From contig NC_040019.1 of assembly GCF_000972845.2 (NCBI RefSeq), positions 8,911,774 through 8,975,773 of the forward strand: a DNA stretch of 64,000 bases, read 5' to 3'. The stretch comes from Larimichthys crocea. Taxonomy: Eukaryota; Chordata; Actinopteri; Sciaenidae. This document shows positions 1-17,684 of the stretch, in pieces. Under the pieces are notes generated by a model that was not told where the DNA came from, ran no database searches, and worked only from the letters and a program-made list of their open reading frames with translations. The position numbers and the translations under genes are program-made. How positions within the stretch are numbered: the first letter of the stretch is position 1; each line of letters starts with the position of its first letter.

Positions 1-1257
1 GAGCAACTCTTCAGGATCTGGACAGAGTTTTTAAAGGAACTTGATTTTTGTTCAATGTTTAATAATTTGACAACATCTGACCGTGTAAAGGGGGACATAA
101 TATGAGGATGGCAGGTTTAAATTCAACTTTGGGTACTCGCCACACCAGGATCAGCAGTATTCCCCTCTGTTCCTCATAGGAAGCTGGGTATTAAATGTCT
201 GTGGTGCAGCATGTAAATACATTGGTATACTCATTCCTTCTATTATATCTTATTTATCTATGTGCATTTATACAATATACAGTATGTAGGCTTTAATAAT
301 TGTTTAATTTCCCCTTGAGATTATTGAACCACTCTGTCTGTCTATCATTTTTTATTACAGGGTACATAGGTACATTGTCTCTGTTTGATTAAAAACAGGA
401 ACATGTGGGTGTAAAAATATAATACATGATATTTATCCTACTTACAGCTTACAATAAGTGCATTCAAGTGCATTATATTAATAACAATTGACTTTTGAAT
501 AACAAATATACAACAAAGAGTTGGTCCGACAGTGTTTTTACGCCTCAATAACACATTCTTTATTTAAAAAACTACAAATAATTATTTCCAAAGACTTCTA
601 CATTTATTTTATCTTCCTATTCTTTATACCCACTGCTCATGCTGTCAGTATAAATTTGTACCTCACCTTAACAAATGTATATTTTTAGCACACAGATTGC
701 TGATATAAGTCCAAAACAGATTAATATTTTGTCATCCTGAGATATGGCAGGGTTTATAACTGAACTTAACACAGTGGTTTAAATCAGCAACCGTATATGA
801 TTTCACGTGGATTACACTGCTGCCCTGAGCATTTTTAATAGCTGAGAATGTTTACTTATATAAAATGAATCATTCCACCACGATTTGCTCTCTGTAGTCC
901 AAGACATACACGATTAAAATGACCAGTGTGTAATTTAACTTAAAAACTGGTCATTAAATGGTTTGGTTGAGCCACACGTGACTATAATAATGAAGCTCTG
1001 CAAATCCCATGAGCTATACAGCACGACTGTGACAACTAGTGGCTGGTTTTGGCAATGTAGTGTTAATTTTGTTGCATGTCAAACAAATACAAATAATAAT
1101 ACTGGATCATGAGCTTAACATTGAATTCTGTGTAAAAACAAAAAAACATGAGCTAATTCCTGACCTCTTATACAAGAAACTCATCTGTTTATACATGCAG
1201 TAATGATGTTATGAAATTCAAAAACTTCACAAACTGAACCAAATGACAAAAAAATAC
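1..1257. other. AT-rich gene-free left edge
   Basis: I see no exon, RNA gene or recognisable repeat here. The stretch is AT-rich and lies downstream of tmem141 on the minus strand. It could hold the tail of a neighbouring gene outside the window, but nothing shows this. Confidence 0.5.
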
Positions 1258-1263
1258 TTTATT
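1258..1263 (-). terminator. Candidate poly(A) signal of tmem141
   Basis: The canonical AATAAA hexamer reads on the minus strand about 150 bases past the tmem141 stop codon. That would give a short 3' UTR. Transcript data would be needed to confirm its use. Confidence 0.5.
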
Positions 1264-1409
1264 CTCGTGATGTATTGCAGAAATACATGAGAATATACAT
1301 CAATATACAGAATTACAGCATGTACCATCTCACACCCATGCTCTCCACCATATAATGCATTTTCTGAGGTGCAGTTATATACAATAAATACACAGGTTTA
1401 AAACTATGT

Positions 1410-2944
<1,535 letters not shown>

Positions 2945-3823
2945 TGTGTTGCCTTGTTGTGAAGTCTAGGAGAAGAATAACACCAGCTCACGCTGAGTGT
3001 GTATACAAAACACGACTGATACAAACCAAAGAGAGAGAGGAACAGCTGTGTGTATAAAAACAATAGCGACGTCTAAAGCTGAGGAGGTTGTACTGCAGCG
3101 TCTCCACAATGAAAAGTTCAGTTTTTGTAATGAAAAAACAAAAATACTAAATAAAAAAAATCATATATTATGAAAAAAACATCTAAATAAATCAGAATAA
3201 TTTATGAAACACATTAACACATTTATATAATACTATACATATAATACTGTTCAATATTCATTCTGTCAATCGCTTTAACACGAGATGCATATAAAATGTG
3301 TTATTCACATCCAGCTGTTTATTCTGTATAATGTTGACCAGTTTAACCTGTATAACTTGTATTTACGCCCCCACCGTTCATACTGTACATATCTTAATTA
3401 ACTCTCACTGTACATACTCTGCACTTCTGGTAAGATGCTAAACTGCATTTTGTTGTCTTAGTATTTTGTGCAATGACAATAAAGTTAAACCTAATCTAAA
3501 AAGCCCTGTATTCAAAATTTTAATTAATCATGGTCATTCATGTTGTAGAAATGTGTTTTTCTGATTTAACCTCTGGATCCTGCAGCTTTTATTAGATCTT
3601 CAAAGATTCACAACACAACACAAGGTATAGCATGGTTTATACACTTATCATCTATCATTACGAATCATTTTTTGTGCTTCTTTAATACTTTGCTCTTCAC
3701 TAAACGAGTATATTAATGTTCTAGTTGCCAGACCTGCAAATAAATACCTACAGTAAACAGATTAACAGATGAAAGTTGGTGCTTAAATAAAGTCATCATA
3801 GTAACCTGTCTTTGTGTTTGTTA
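2945..3823. other. tmem141 upstream region
   Basis: This is the 5' flank of tmem141. I see no clear GC box. AT-rich sequence dominates from 3100 onward, and there is no coding signal. It could act as a divergent promoter region if the plus-strand candidate at 3824 is a real gene. Confidence 0.4.
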
Positions 3824-4215
3824 ATGCCATGTGTAACCTTAGGCAGCCTGCTGACCTCTGTGACCCCTCCAATGAACCACAGTGACCTCAAAGAGGAGAA
3901 GGGTTCTGCAGAGGGCGGGAAGAAGCAGAAGAAGAAGCAGAAGAAGAGGCAGATGGGAGGAATCCAACTACCGCTGAGAAACAAGTAACAACAGAGGCTA
4001 AAGTTACAGCAGAGCAGCTGGACATCTGTTACTTGTTACACAGGACTAAGACAAAATAATAGATCAGAGATAAAAATGACGCAGAGTTAAAGAAAGTATG
4101 TTTTAGTATGTTCTGAGGTTTTGTCAGATTTACTCCCACCAGGAACCATGAAGAGAGACGGGTCATTGACACCAACTTTGAGGGCTGTGAGTCCACAAAC
4201 TGGACGGTGAATTAG
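3824..4215 (+). CDS. Possible two-exon small basic protein, unrecognised
   Basis: An ORF opening at ATG 3824 runs to a GT donor after 3984. A second segment starts after an AG at 4141-4142 and ends in TAG at 4213-4215. Joining 3824-3984 to 4143-4215 keeps one frame and gives 77 residues. The first part has a strongly basic tract (KKQKKKQKKRQ, possibly nuclear-localising). The second contains RRVIDTNFEGCE and ends STNWTVN. An alternative is that 3843-3984 is an internal exon, because an AG acceptor precedes 3843; the pair would then be the 3' end of a longer gene whose upstream exons I could not find. I do not recognise the family. It lies divergent to tmem141. The call rests only on open frame, splice sites and phase agreement. 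Confidence 0.3.
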
Positions 4216-5189
4216 TTTTAACTGCAGTGATCTTTGGAGACAACATGCAACTCATGATCAAATCGGATGTGGGCAGTGATGGAGGGTGTTATCTGACTGA
4301 GCAGCTTGTTGGAAGTGGTGTAAATGGGAGATCAAATATCAGCAGATATCATGTAGATGACCTCTTTTGCTGCATCTTCCAGTCTAAATCTCATCTATGC
4401 AAAAAAGGTAACCATTCAGGGATAAAAAACATTTCATATAAACATTGGGGAACATAAATATAACTACAACTAATGATAATTTCTTTCAGAAATTGACAAA
4501 ATGGCATATATAATTATAGAAAACAGAGAATTTTCCAAATTGAGGTTTAAACCAGCAAATGTTTACTCGATAAATGATTCAAATGAACTGTTGATTTACT
4601 ATTAATCAACTAAATTAGGGGTTTTAAAGTCTGACACTGTGGGGCTTCCCTCAAAGGAACCTGGAAAAATGCAACCCATCTGTTCCCTTTAGTTCAGTTT
4701 TGCTCAATTCCTGGACGCCGATAGAATCATGATTGTCATTTGATCCCAGAGACACTCAAGAGCCAAGATGACCTAATGTTGCTGTTCGACATAACTTGAG
4801 ACTACACGAAAAAGGTCTGTCCTAAGACATTTATTAGTTTCCTGAAAACTATCTATTGCTATCTTTAACCAAACCACACACATTTAGGCTATTCTGTGTG
4901 TCCTTTTAATTTAATATGTACTTCCATTCACTGAGCCTCCCCTGAAACGGTTTGGAGTCCCCATGGGGAGGCCTGCCTCACACTTTAAAACCTCTAGACC
5001 AAATGATTTACTCATCATTTTCGCAACAGTCCTAACATTTAAAGGCAATGTTGGGTGAATCCTAAATATTTGTAACAAAAAAAAAATATTAGAAAGAAAG
5101 TAGATAGTCTCCTGTTCTGCCCCCACGTACTTGAACTCCCTTACACAGGCATATGTTACCTACAGACCGCTGCATTCCTCCAATGAATG

Positions 5190-5445
5190 GGCAATCCAAA
5201 CTTTTCTCGTCTGTTGTTCCCCATTGGCGGAACGTGCTACCAGTTCCTTACCAGATTAGGTAGCCTTCTCTACCTTTAAAAACCTCCTAGTCCGAGCACT
5301 ACTAACAACTGAACATGCTAAATCTATCTATGAGTAGTACTTATTGCTGCATTAACATGTCCTTGTCGCACTGTACCTTGATTTTTGCCTTTTTCTAAGT
5401 CGCTTTGGATAAAAAGCATCAGCTAAACGACCAAATGTAAATTTT
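5190..5445 (+). repeat. Teleost interspersed repeat, LINE-like 3' segment
   Basis: The sequence ends in a form of the common teleost repeat phrase AAGTCGCTTTGGATAAAA followed by a degenerate copy of the usual tail. Upstream lies the degenerate coding-like stretch that normally precedes it. I recognise the family by phrase only, and the boundaries are approximate. Confidence 0.6.
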
Positions 5446-8199
5446 AACCTCCCCGATTTAACATTTATAGATTGTATGTGAACATTTAATACATGATTTA
5501 TAACACACTATAGAGCTGTAAGCAGATAGAAGTTTGTAGATGTATTTAACTATGACTGCTCTCTCTCCTGTTGGTTGTAAAACAGCTGTAATATCAAATA
5601 TGTCTAGATCACTGGTTCTCAAACTTTGGTATGAATACCTCTCTTGGTATTTGACCTTCTTGTAGTGGAATCTCTGAAACATATTTGAAACCTTTTACCA
5701 CATCTCTCGCTGTTATTCACACTTCTAACGACTCCGAGAAATGAGGTTCATTTTTATTTATTATCATTTTACATTGGAAAAGCAACTGTCAGTTATCCCC
5801 AACTTCCATTCACATATTGTAGCTCTTTATTTCTAGGTGATTAATGTTTATATTCTTACAAAACAAAAAAGATTTTAGACACAATCTGTACACTCCAAAT
5901 CCAAAAATCACACCCCCTCCCTTCAAACCCATCTATGACAAATACGCTAAACATGGGAGCCAGATTTTTAGTGCAGTGTTGAAAACCTGTTCACACACAC
6001 ATACAAAATAAACAATCAATGAGTCGCATGTACATCTGTGACTTACATGCTTACTAAGTGTCTGGACTCCTCACCTAAGACACAAGAGGACACAATAAGC
6101 AGGTGTGCATTGTAGGTAATACAAGGAAGGCAGGCGATTGAGGATAGAGTCGACACAGAACAATTTCACTTGGACTGTTGTGTCTTAGAAAACAAACAAA
6201 CAAACAAAAAAAGAAGCAGGAAATGGTTCCGTTCATAAAACCACTCTCCATCATAAAAAAAAAAATGTGTGTAAAGGGGGGGAGGTGGGATTCAAGTTTT
6301 ACACTCCTCTCACATGGAAGATTTTAGTGACAATGATGGTGTGCAGTGTTTTCATTGAAAATCTGGAAGGGCAATACTGAGGAGGACTCACTCGCTCAGG
6401 ATCAGGAAAAAAAAACAAAACAAAAATCAAGTGACGGGGTTGAAATGTTCAGTCCCCCTCCCTGCCCAAAAAGATGCGACATAAAAAAAGGTCCCACTTT
6501 TTTTTTTCTTTTTATAATGTTTGCCTTCAAATATCACCAGGACAAAAACATGTTTCACAATCAAAATGTTTTAAATAAATATAGCTCCATTGATAGAATT
6601 TCTTCAAAAAAATAACCCTTAGAGCAAACTCTCACGAGAAACTGAGTGCTAAACCCCCTCCCGCCCCGCCCTGTGAGTCCGACACAAACATACCGTAACC
6701 CTGCAGATGCAAAAATACAATTGAAAAGACAGGTGTCTGTTAAAAAAAAACAACAAAAAAAACAGCAAAGAACAACTGACTGGAGGGATTTAAACCAGCT
6801 GATACAGGAGTGCCAAACTACAGGTCATAGTAGACTTTGGTAGAGATAGTGTCTTACATTTTGTTTCCTCGTTCATAACATGAAATGCTTATTTTGTGAT
6901 CATGAGAGAGCTGTCTCTTTTTATCTGTGATCAACATAAGAAGTTTGTTTGTGTGGGATCATGTAAAACAAGCCCTGTTAAAGTACCAATAACACCAAGA
7001 CCAGCTTTTTAAATAGTAACTGGACAAATTTTGATTTGAATTTGAACAAATCCAGTCACTTCAGGCGATTAAAACTTTGTATCTCGTCGTAAAACAAAAA
7101 CAAGTCTGACCAAATTGATAGAAAAATAATGATAATGGGGTCAAGAAAACTTCTACAAAAAAAAAAATTACAGCCTTTATTTGGCAGCTACTTTATTATA
7201 GAACAGTGAAAATATTTGAAACCTACCAATTTATGATTAAATATGAAATTTAAAACTGTGTAATATGGCCCCTTTAAGAAGATAGAAGACATACATTAAC
7301 CCTGCCCATGAGCCACGTTGACCATGTCAATGTCCTTCAGTACATATTGGCAGCACACACACAAGCATACATACGCACACACACACACACACACGCTCTC
7401 ACACACACACACACACTCAATACTGGTAGTGTGATTTAATCAGTGAAATCTATCTGATGTGTGTCGTGGTTGGCTGCGTGGGGGTGGCGTAGAGGGGATA
7501 CGACAGACAGGGAGGCAGCGGCTAAAGGTGTCGATGACCATGAAGACAGCAGCCATGTGCACCAGAGAGGTCAGAAAAGGGAGCGATACAGTGAAAAGGT
7601 CCATGTCCCATTGTACCAGCTGAACGACGGGTACTGCAGCCCCTGGGGTCCCCCCCCCCCCACCCACCCCTGTTTGCACAGACGTCACCACACCCAGCGG
7701 GCCGGGTGGAGGAACAAAAGTGGATGACGACGACGACTGTCCGTACTGTGGTTCAAAGAAGCTTGTCCAGTTCATCAGCAAGACAACTTTTTCCACCCCC
7801 CTCACATACAAAACCATAGCAGCAGGTAGAGCTCGAGGGTCTCCCTCCTCGAGAAAAATAAAGAAAAAAAAAAACAAACAAACAAAAAAAAACCAAATAA
7901 TACCTTTCCCCGTCATCCACATGAAAAGCAAGCTATGGAGAATTACCAGTTCTGGGAAGTGGCAGATGTCTTTTTGCGTTATCCTCCTTCCCCTCCTCCA
8001 TCTTCTTACCCCCTGAATCCGTCAAACAATCAAGTAACCAACATTGTCCTCTGTCGTTAGTCTCTTGTCAGCAATCCCCCCCCTCCCACTCGTTTTGCAC
8101 TTCATCCCCCGCTCCCCTCCCAAAAGTCTAATAACCGTGCCCTACCCCTCCCCGCCCCCTGTCCTCCCTCCTCCTCTCCCAGGCGAGGATGAGGGCAGA
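5446..8199 (-). other. zmynd19 3' UTR and flank
   Basis: No exon is supported here. The stretch lies directly downstream of the zmynd19 stop. It holds A-rich runs, a CA microsatellite and pyrimidine-rich blocks on the plus strand. Two minus-strand AATAAA candidates are visible, at 7176-7181 (with a U-rich stretch just beyond on the minus strand) and at about 5754-5759. The 3' UTR is therefore either about 1.0 or about 2.4 kb. The open frames seen here look accidental. Confidence 0.45.
7353..7418. repeat. CA microsatellite (interrupted)
   Basis: Several CA runs broken by short interruptions lie within the presumed zmynd19 3' UTR. Confidence 0.9.
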
Positions 8200-11527
<3,328 letters not shown>

Positions 11528-12240
11528 CAGGAAGGACGGGCGGTGGTGACTGGAGACAGGCGTAGGATCCGACCTAAGCAGTGTTTCGGGTTTTTAAACT
11601 CGCAGGGGCAGCCCCTCAGCCCCGCTGCGATGCCAGTTCGGGTGTTCGCCCTGACTCCGGGTCTCTCCGGCAGCAGCAGCCCAGCCTCGGTGACACACCA
11701 CCGCTGGCGCAGGAAAGCCGAGCGAGCTGCTGGGGAGGGGGGGGCGGGACGAGCCACTAAACAGAGCGACCAATCAGACGCGACGTTACGTGTTTTAAGA
11801 CGACACGTCGGAGCACGCTGTCCAATAGAAATCCACCGTTACTAAGCGCCGCCTGTTTCAGTTATAACGTCATTACACTCTCGTGACCACTTCCAGACGT
11901 TTTCGCGCGAAATGGTTGATCGCTGGGTGGGATTATACATGAAGCTAGCCTTTAAATGTTGGCATTGAAAACGAAACCTGAGCTGAAAAAAAGAAAATTA
12001 TTGGCATTGAAAAAGACACGTATTGCACTGAAAACAAAGTATTGTTACTGAAAAATGTCAGCAGCCAGGCCATGCTGTCAAACTGTGAATAAAAAGAACA
12101 GATTGTCATTGAAAAACTGAGGAAACCTACTGCTGCCACACAAGAAACCTAAAAAATCAGTGTGACACATCATGTTAAAATGTAATCATTTTTAATGCCT
12201 GTGTTTATTTCATTGATTGATTCTTATTGATTCTTATATA

Positions 12241-12241
<1 letters not shown>

Positions 12242-12280
<39 letters not shown>

Positions 12281-12281
12281 T
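12242..12281. repeat. GT/AT microsatellite
   Basis: About 15 GT units are followed by AT units. Confidence 0.95.
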
Positions 12282-12787
12282 TGCCAATATCTTTTTTTTC
12301 TTTTTTCACAAGTGTTTCAGTGCTAATGTTTACTTTTTCTAGTCAGCTTTTGTTTTCAATGCCAAAAAAAGTTACTCTTCTAGCTCCATAGAATTATCAC
12401 TTTTACCATGGATCGGTTAAAGGACCAGTGTGTATAGGATTTAGTGTTACAAAGCTACCAACTAGAGTGAAATGCATGAATGCAATTCAGTACAGCTGTA
12501 ATGAACGTGGAAATTACCTATAGACCAAAAAACTGTTTTTGTACCAGGCTGTAAACATGTTTATTTCTGCTGTGAAGTGGAACATTTTAACATGGGGGGG
12601 CTTATGGAGATTGACTTGTTCTGTAGCCAGCCTCAAGTGGACATTTGAGGAACCGCAGTGTTTGGCACTTCTTTGGCACTAAGAGAGCTGAAGATGGCAC
12701 CACCACTCTGCATTGCCGCTAATTTTTGTTGTAGTGGCCGGTTTGTCAATGTAAAGCATTTTATAGCTTTATTTTGTACTTCAATAA

Positions 12788-12811
12788 GATTATTATTATT
12801 ATTATTATTAT
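12788..12811. repeat. ATT trinucleotide microsatellite
   Basis: A short perfect run of ATT units. Confidence 0.9.
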
Positions 12812-12959
12812 AGACCACCATTATAACAGTCCAAAAACTGTTGACAAGACTACACATAAGGTTTATTACTAACTTTCCCAGTTATTTTTATTAGCATGAT
12901 GTCATGGCAATATAAAGTCTATGGGCCGAGCATGTGTAATTGCCCCCGCTGGTGCCCCC

Positions 12960-13150
12960 ATGTTTGAAAAAACATTGCAAAAGGGCCCTCTTCGATGCCC
13001 CTATGGTAGATAAAACATGAAAAATGCCCTCTAGGGTGGCTCAATGTGCAAGATAGCGTGATAAAGTGCCCTCTTCAGTAAGGGCCCTTACAATGGACAA
13101 AACATGGTAAAGTGCCCTCCAGGGTACCTTCCAGTGGAGAAAACACAATA
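12960..13150. repeat. Degenerate ~42-bp tandem repeat
   Basis: The hexamer GCCCTC recurs at 12985, 13026, 13068 and 13114, spaced 41-46 bases. Most copies are preceded by a degenerate AAACATGGTAAAGT-like phrase. This looks like an old minisatellite. I see no coding role. Confidence 0.5.
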
Positions 13151-13159
13151 CAGAGCTGT

Positions 13160-15640
13160 ATAGGCTGGCCTACATGCTACAACATTAATTGCCCTCACGT
13201 GCCTATAAATGTTATAATAGTTCCTTGTGTGTTTTTTATTGCAGAGACAATGTAATTATCCTTTAAATCACATAATAAAACTATTTTAATCTTAACCTAG
13301 GATTGGAAATGTTTCACCATAAATGCAACATGACTTTCTGTCCACTAATGGTAAACACTAAGTAAGTGTTGTAAATGAAAGTTCCCTGGTTTATATGCAT
13401 GTGTTCTCTCATTGCAGCAGGTACCTGAAGAGACACTGTTGGAAACACCTGGGCAAATATAAAACTCACGGACTTGCATTTGGTTTTTGGTTCTTTTCAT
13501 TTCATGCAACATCTTGCACACACTTCACGCCACACTCATGCATGTACGCACATTCACCACTGATGTACTGATAAACACACCTCATTGTTTCCTTTGTTAA
13601 GTTTTGTGTAAATTTCCGGTGTTTTTTGAATTGCTTAAATAATAAATTATCTTTATTCTGTGCCCACGTCGCCCTTTGTTTTGTCATGGCCTCAGAGCTG
13701 GGTCATTACAGTGTGTATATATAACAAAGATTTCAAATTTAAGTCAAGGTAATAGGTACATTATGTATCTTATATGGCCATTTTATGCCCTTTTTATGTA
13801 GACTAATTGAGAGATAGATTGATCAGCCATTTCTTTGTTTGCGTATTAGGCTGTATTTTGCCCATTTTTTACTTTACTTTTTCACTTTGACTAAGGGCAG
13901 TAAGAACAGTCTCGTTGAATAGACATTTTATTTCCATCCATCCAACTTATTGGTGAAAGAAAAAACTTCTAAACAAACATGATATTTGCCACTTTTGAAT
14001 CAGCAATGACTAAAATGAGAATGTCAGTCCAAATACAGTTTCATCTGGAGCTACCAGATGCTGTGCTGTAAAGCGGCCGAACACAGCTGTTGTTGTAGTG
14101 AGTGAGCACCATCTGGAGATCAGTACCTGTATTACGTGTATTAGCAGAATAATGTAAAATTATAGAAAAAGATTTAGACATATGATATCCTCAATTATGA
14201 CTTAAAATTATTAGCTTACAGCTATATTTTCCATTGTGTAGTTGTTCTGACTATGAATGTGATGTGAAACCACTCAAAACCTCAAACCTTAAATTGTTAT
14301 GGGTTTCTTCTCATCTTAAGATCCTAGTAAATCATATTACAATGTGGTAAATCATCCTCTCCTTTGACACTTTCTCATCATTTACTATAGTGAATTAATT
14401 TAAATGGTAAAGACGTTTGCTGGTGTTTCCCACTTTTTCCGACATGTTTTAAAGAATTCAGCTCTTTGTCCCACAACAAACATGTATACACAGGTAACCC
14501 TTGTTTGTTGATTGTTGTTGTCGTGACGGGAACTCCTGTATGCACCTTTTGTCCATTAGTTTTACCCATTACGAAACAGCTTCGTATGTTGGAAACAATG
14601 GCAGCCCTGTGCTGCTGCTACTGCTGTTTCAAAGTGAAATGTGTGGACACCCCATCTTGTCTCTTCTGTCAATCACTCCTATCCAGTTTCTCACAGGACA
14701 TGGAGCTGGGAGGAGTGGGAGGTGTGTTGTTCCTTGTGCTGGTTTGAATTTCTTGAGATTTGATCTGTTTCCTCTCAAACGTGCTTGGAGCTTTAACAAA
14801 AAGTCTTTCATTTAAGCTCAGTTTAAAAATTAATCACTTAAGATCAGAACAGACTGTGAGGCAGTTTACATTTTCTAAACAATGGTAGGAGGAGGCACTG
14901 GAAAGTGTGAATGCCATCACTTGCCAGGCGCATCGAATTTGAGCAGCTCCATAGAATTTACTAGAGTAAATCTAACCTATTTAAAATATACCCAACATAG
15001 CAGATGTTTGCAGCAGGTGCTCTCATGCACCAGGGGACTTAACCCATATGTTGTTGTCATGTTTGAGGCTGGCTGGGTTTTGGAAGTCCTTCCTTGTATG
15101 TATATATTTACATATATGAGGTAACAGAGACAACCATTATCCCATCTTCTCCCATTGCTATTTTTGGGGTTCCTATGGAGGATGCAGATCTGTTGAACAG
15201 ACTAGAGTCCAACCAGCATCTGTTGACAACAGATCAACACTCATATAACAAGTTTCTGTATTGCCCTGATAATATACTAGTATACTATACCATACTGTTA
15301 ATATACCAATAGACTGGACTCATTTGACTGACCCATCCTATGATAATATGTCTCCAACCTCCCAAATATAACACAGAATATCATAACTACAGAATACATG
15401 TAAGTTATATTGTGGGTAAGAAACCCTATTTTTGCTATTTTCTATCATATTTAGTCGTGAACTGTACCTGCATAGCCTACCTATTACCTATTTGTTTATA
15501 TATAGGTGTCTTTACATGTATTTATATGCATATGTATGAGTAGGGGTGAGTTTGGATTGATTAAAAATAAAAGTGTTTGCAAATGTTGATAATACAGATG
15601 TACAGTTCAAGATTTTCATAATAAAATGTTAATGTTGTTA
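13160..15640. other. Gene-free AT-rich spacer
   Basis: No exon with splice support, RNA gene or named repeat was found. The open frames near 14466-14815 and 15094-15543 show no family resemblance. Confidence 0.5.
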
Positions 15641-15644
15641 AATG

Positions 15645-15757
15645 TGTCAGCCCTGTGATGAACAGGCGACCTGTCCGGGGTGTACCCCACCTCTCACCTG
15701 CCCCCTCATCCCTGAGTGGTTACATAAGTGGTTACAGGAAATGGATGGATGAATGGA
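15645..15757. repeat. Teleost interspersed repeat ending in GGATGGATGAATGG
   Basis: This contains the familiar phrase CCCTGTGATGAACAGGCGAC, then GTCCGGGGTGTACCCC, and the terminal AAATGGATGGATGAATGG. It belongs to the same family as the repeat at 60505-60775, in the opposite orientation. I am not certain of its class. Confidence 0.75.
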
Positions 15758-15765
15758 ATATTGTT

Positions 15766-16102
15766 AGAAGAAGAAGAAGAACTTTATTAATCCCTTGATG
15801 GCGAAATTCTTTTTTTCACTCTATTTTATTTTTTACATGTATTTTAACCCGGACACACACATGCAGTACAAGGGCATAGACATGCAAATGTGGAGAGAGA
15901 TGGTGGAGTGATGGGCAGCCAGCCAGACCAGCGCCCAGCGAGCAGTTGTGGGGTTCGGTGCCTTGCTCAAGGGCACCTCGGCAGTGCCCAGGAGGTGAAC
16001 TGGCACCTCTCCAGCTACCAGTCCACCTTCCATATTTTTGGTCCATGTGGGACTTGAACCGGCCACCAAGCCAAGTCCCTATGGACTGAGCTACTGCCGC
16101 CC
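15766..16102. repeat. Teleost interspersed repeat (CTTTATTAATCCCTTG family)
   Basis: It starts with a GAA run and CTTTATTAATCCCTTG. It carries GGTGCCTTGCTCAAGGGC-like text and ends in GACTGAGCTACTGCCGCCC. These phrases are widespread in fish genomes. A short fragment of the same end appears inverted near 20294. Confidence 0.75.
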
Positions 16103-17148
16103 AAATTAAATTTCTATATTAGCTTGCACTGATGAAAGCTAAGCACGTGGATGGAAAAGGGGACAAATATATGAGAAACTACTAACATTTACTGTTAAGA
16201 CAATGCCACACATGAAGTGAACATAAATGGAAATGATCTTCCAGTAACATAACTATAACATGTGAGCAGAGGGACTAAAGAACAAGATTTATCTTTCCAT
16301 TCTTTTCACTAATCACATGTCAGACTATGATACGTGGATTATTTTAAATAAATGGACCCAGCCCCAGACAGAGCATCTTTCGTAATGCAATGTGTTCTTC
16401 CATGAGGTTATCCTCTCTGGGCGTTGCTCTATTTCCAAACAGAGCTGTTTTTTGAGGTGTGGCTGCATCACCGATCCCTGGGTACACTCATATGATGAAA
16501 CTGTGTATCTATCACACCCTGGAAAATGTAATTATCCTCTTATACTGTTTTCTCACTATGGTAATTAGTAAACATTAGTAAAATTTAAATGAAAATACCT
16601 GGATACCAAGTTTTTAAATATGAGACAGCTATAATAAAAACTAAATGAGAGAGAGGGAGATGTCTGCTGTAAATTAGTAAAAAGTATTCATTCAGGTACA
16701 AATTCCCTTTTAGTGGAATCGTATTCTAATAAATCAGGTTATATTCTTTTAATTAAAAGTCTGTTGTCTAGTGTTGAATTCAAGAAAATTGTAACCATAA
16801 AACAATTAAGGGATTCAAGTTTTATTTTGTAGTGTTTTTTTTGTATGTGAAACATAAAATAGAAGAGTATCTAATCACACTGAAGATCAATTTGATTATT
16901 TTAAATGTGGTTTTGCATATGGGTGGCATTTAGTGATATATTTAAAACACATTACTTGGACTTAATTTACATTAAAAATACAATCAGGTAAATTTATAGC
17001 TGAGAAGTTTTAAATGAAAAAAACAACATTTGTTCTGAATTATACATCAAAATATTATTATTTTTTCACTTTATTTACAAACATCAAACATTAAAAAGTT
17101 TCATGAAACATGTTAATCCTTCAGCCTTTATTAGATTGTACGTTTTTT
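16103..17148. other. AT-rich spacer
   Basis: I see nothing supportable in this stretch. Confidence 0.4.
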
Positions 17149-17234
17149 TTTATTATTGGAAAGCACTGTGTAGCTGTGTTTTGAAAGGTGCTTTATTATT
17201 GGAAAGCACTGTGTAGCTGTGTTTTGAAAGGTGC
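17149..17234. repeat. Exact 43-bp tandem duplication in a repeat tail
   Basis: The unit 17149-17191 is repeated at 17192-17234 without a difference that I can see. The second copy runs on into TATATAAATAAAATG, the usual end of a teleost LINE-like repeat that contains GAAAGGTGCTATATAA. Confidence 0.85.
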
Positions 17235-17684
17235 TATATAAATAAAATGTATCATTATTATCTTTATCATTAATATTAGATTTGGAAACTTTTTTTTCTC
17301 CCACAGCTGGAAAACTTTTTAAGAGGCCAAAAAAAACAAAAAACAGAGAGAAGAACAGGAAATTAAAACAAGCTACAAAGAAAGAGAAGACCTTTTGAGA
17401 TACAGCTTATTATTTTAACCTTATATAAACACCTGTGTACACCTGTTCGTGATGACATGATTTACAGACAGTCGTCAGATGACGCCCAAATCAAACAACT
17501 GAAAACCAGCAGAGCAGCAACTTTTTTTTTTTTTTTTTCCGCTGAGCTGTGACCTCTCATGTCCGCGTTACTTCCGTGTTCCGCTCACCTGTTACACCTG
17601 TATTACAGCGCTGTGCCGCGAGCTGCTCCCCTGCGCTGCCGGTGCACCTGTTGCGTTTTTTCTCATTGGATGTGCGTGTGTGCC

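Noticed and set aside
7440..7931. 163-codon minus-strand open frame
   Set aside because: It lies beyond the zmynd19 stop in low-complexity UTR sequence, includes poly-Phe from an A/T run and has no family resemblance.
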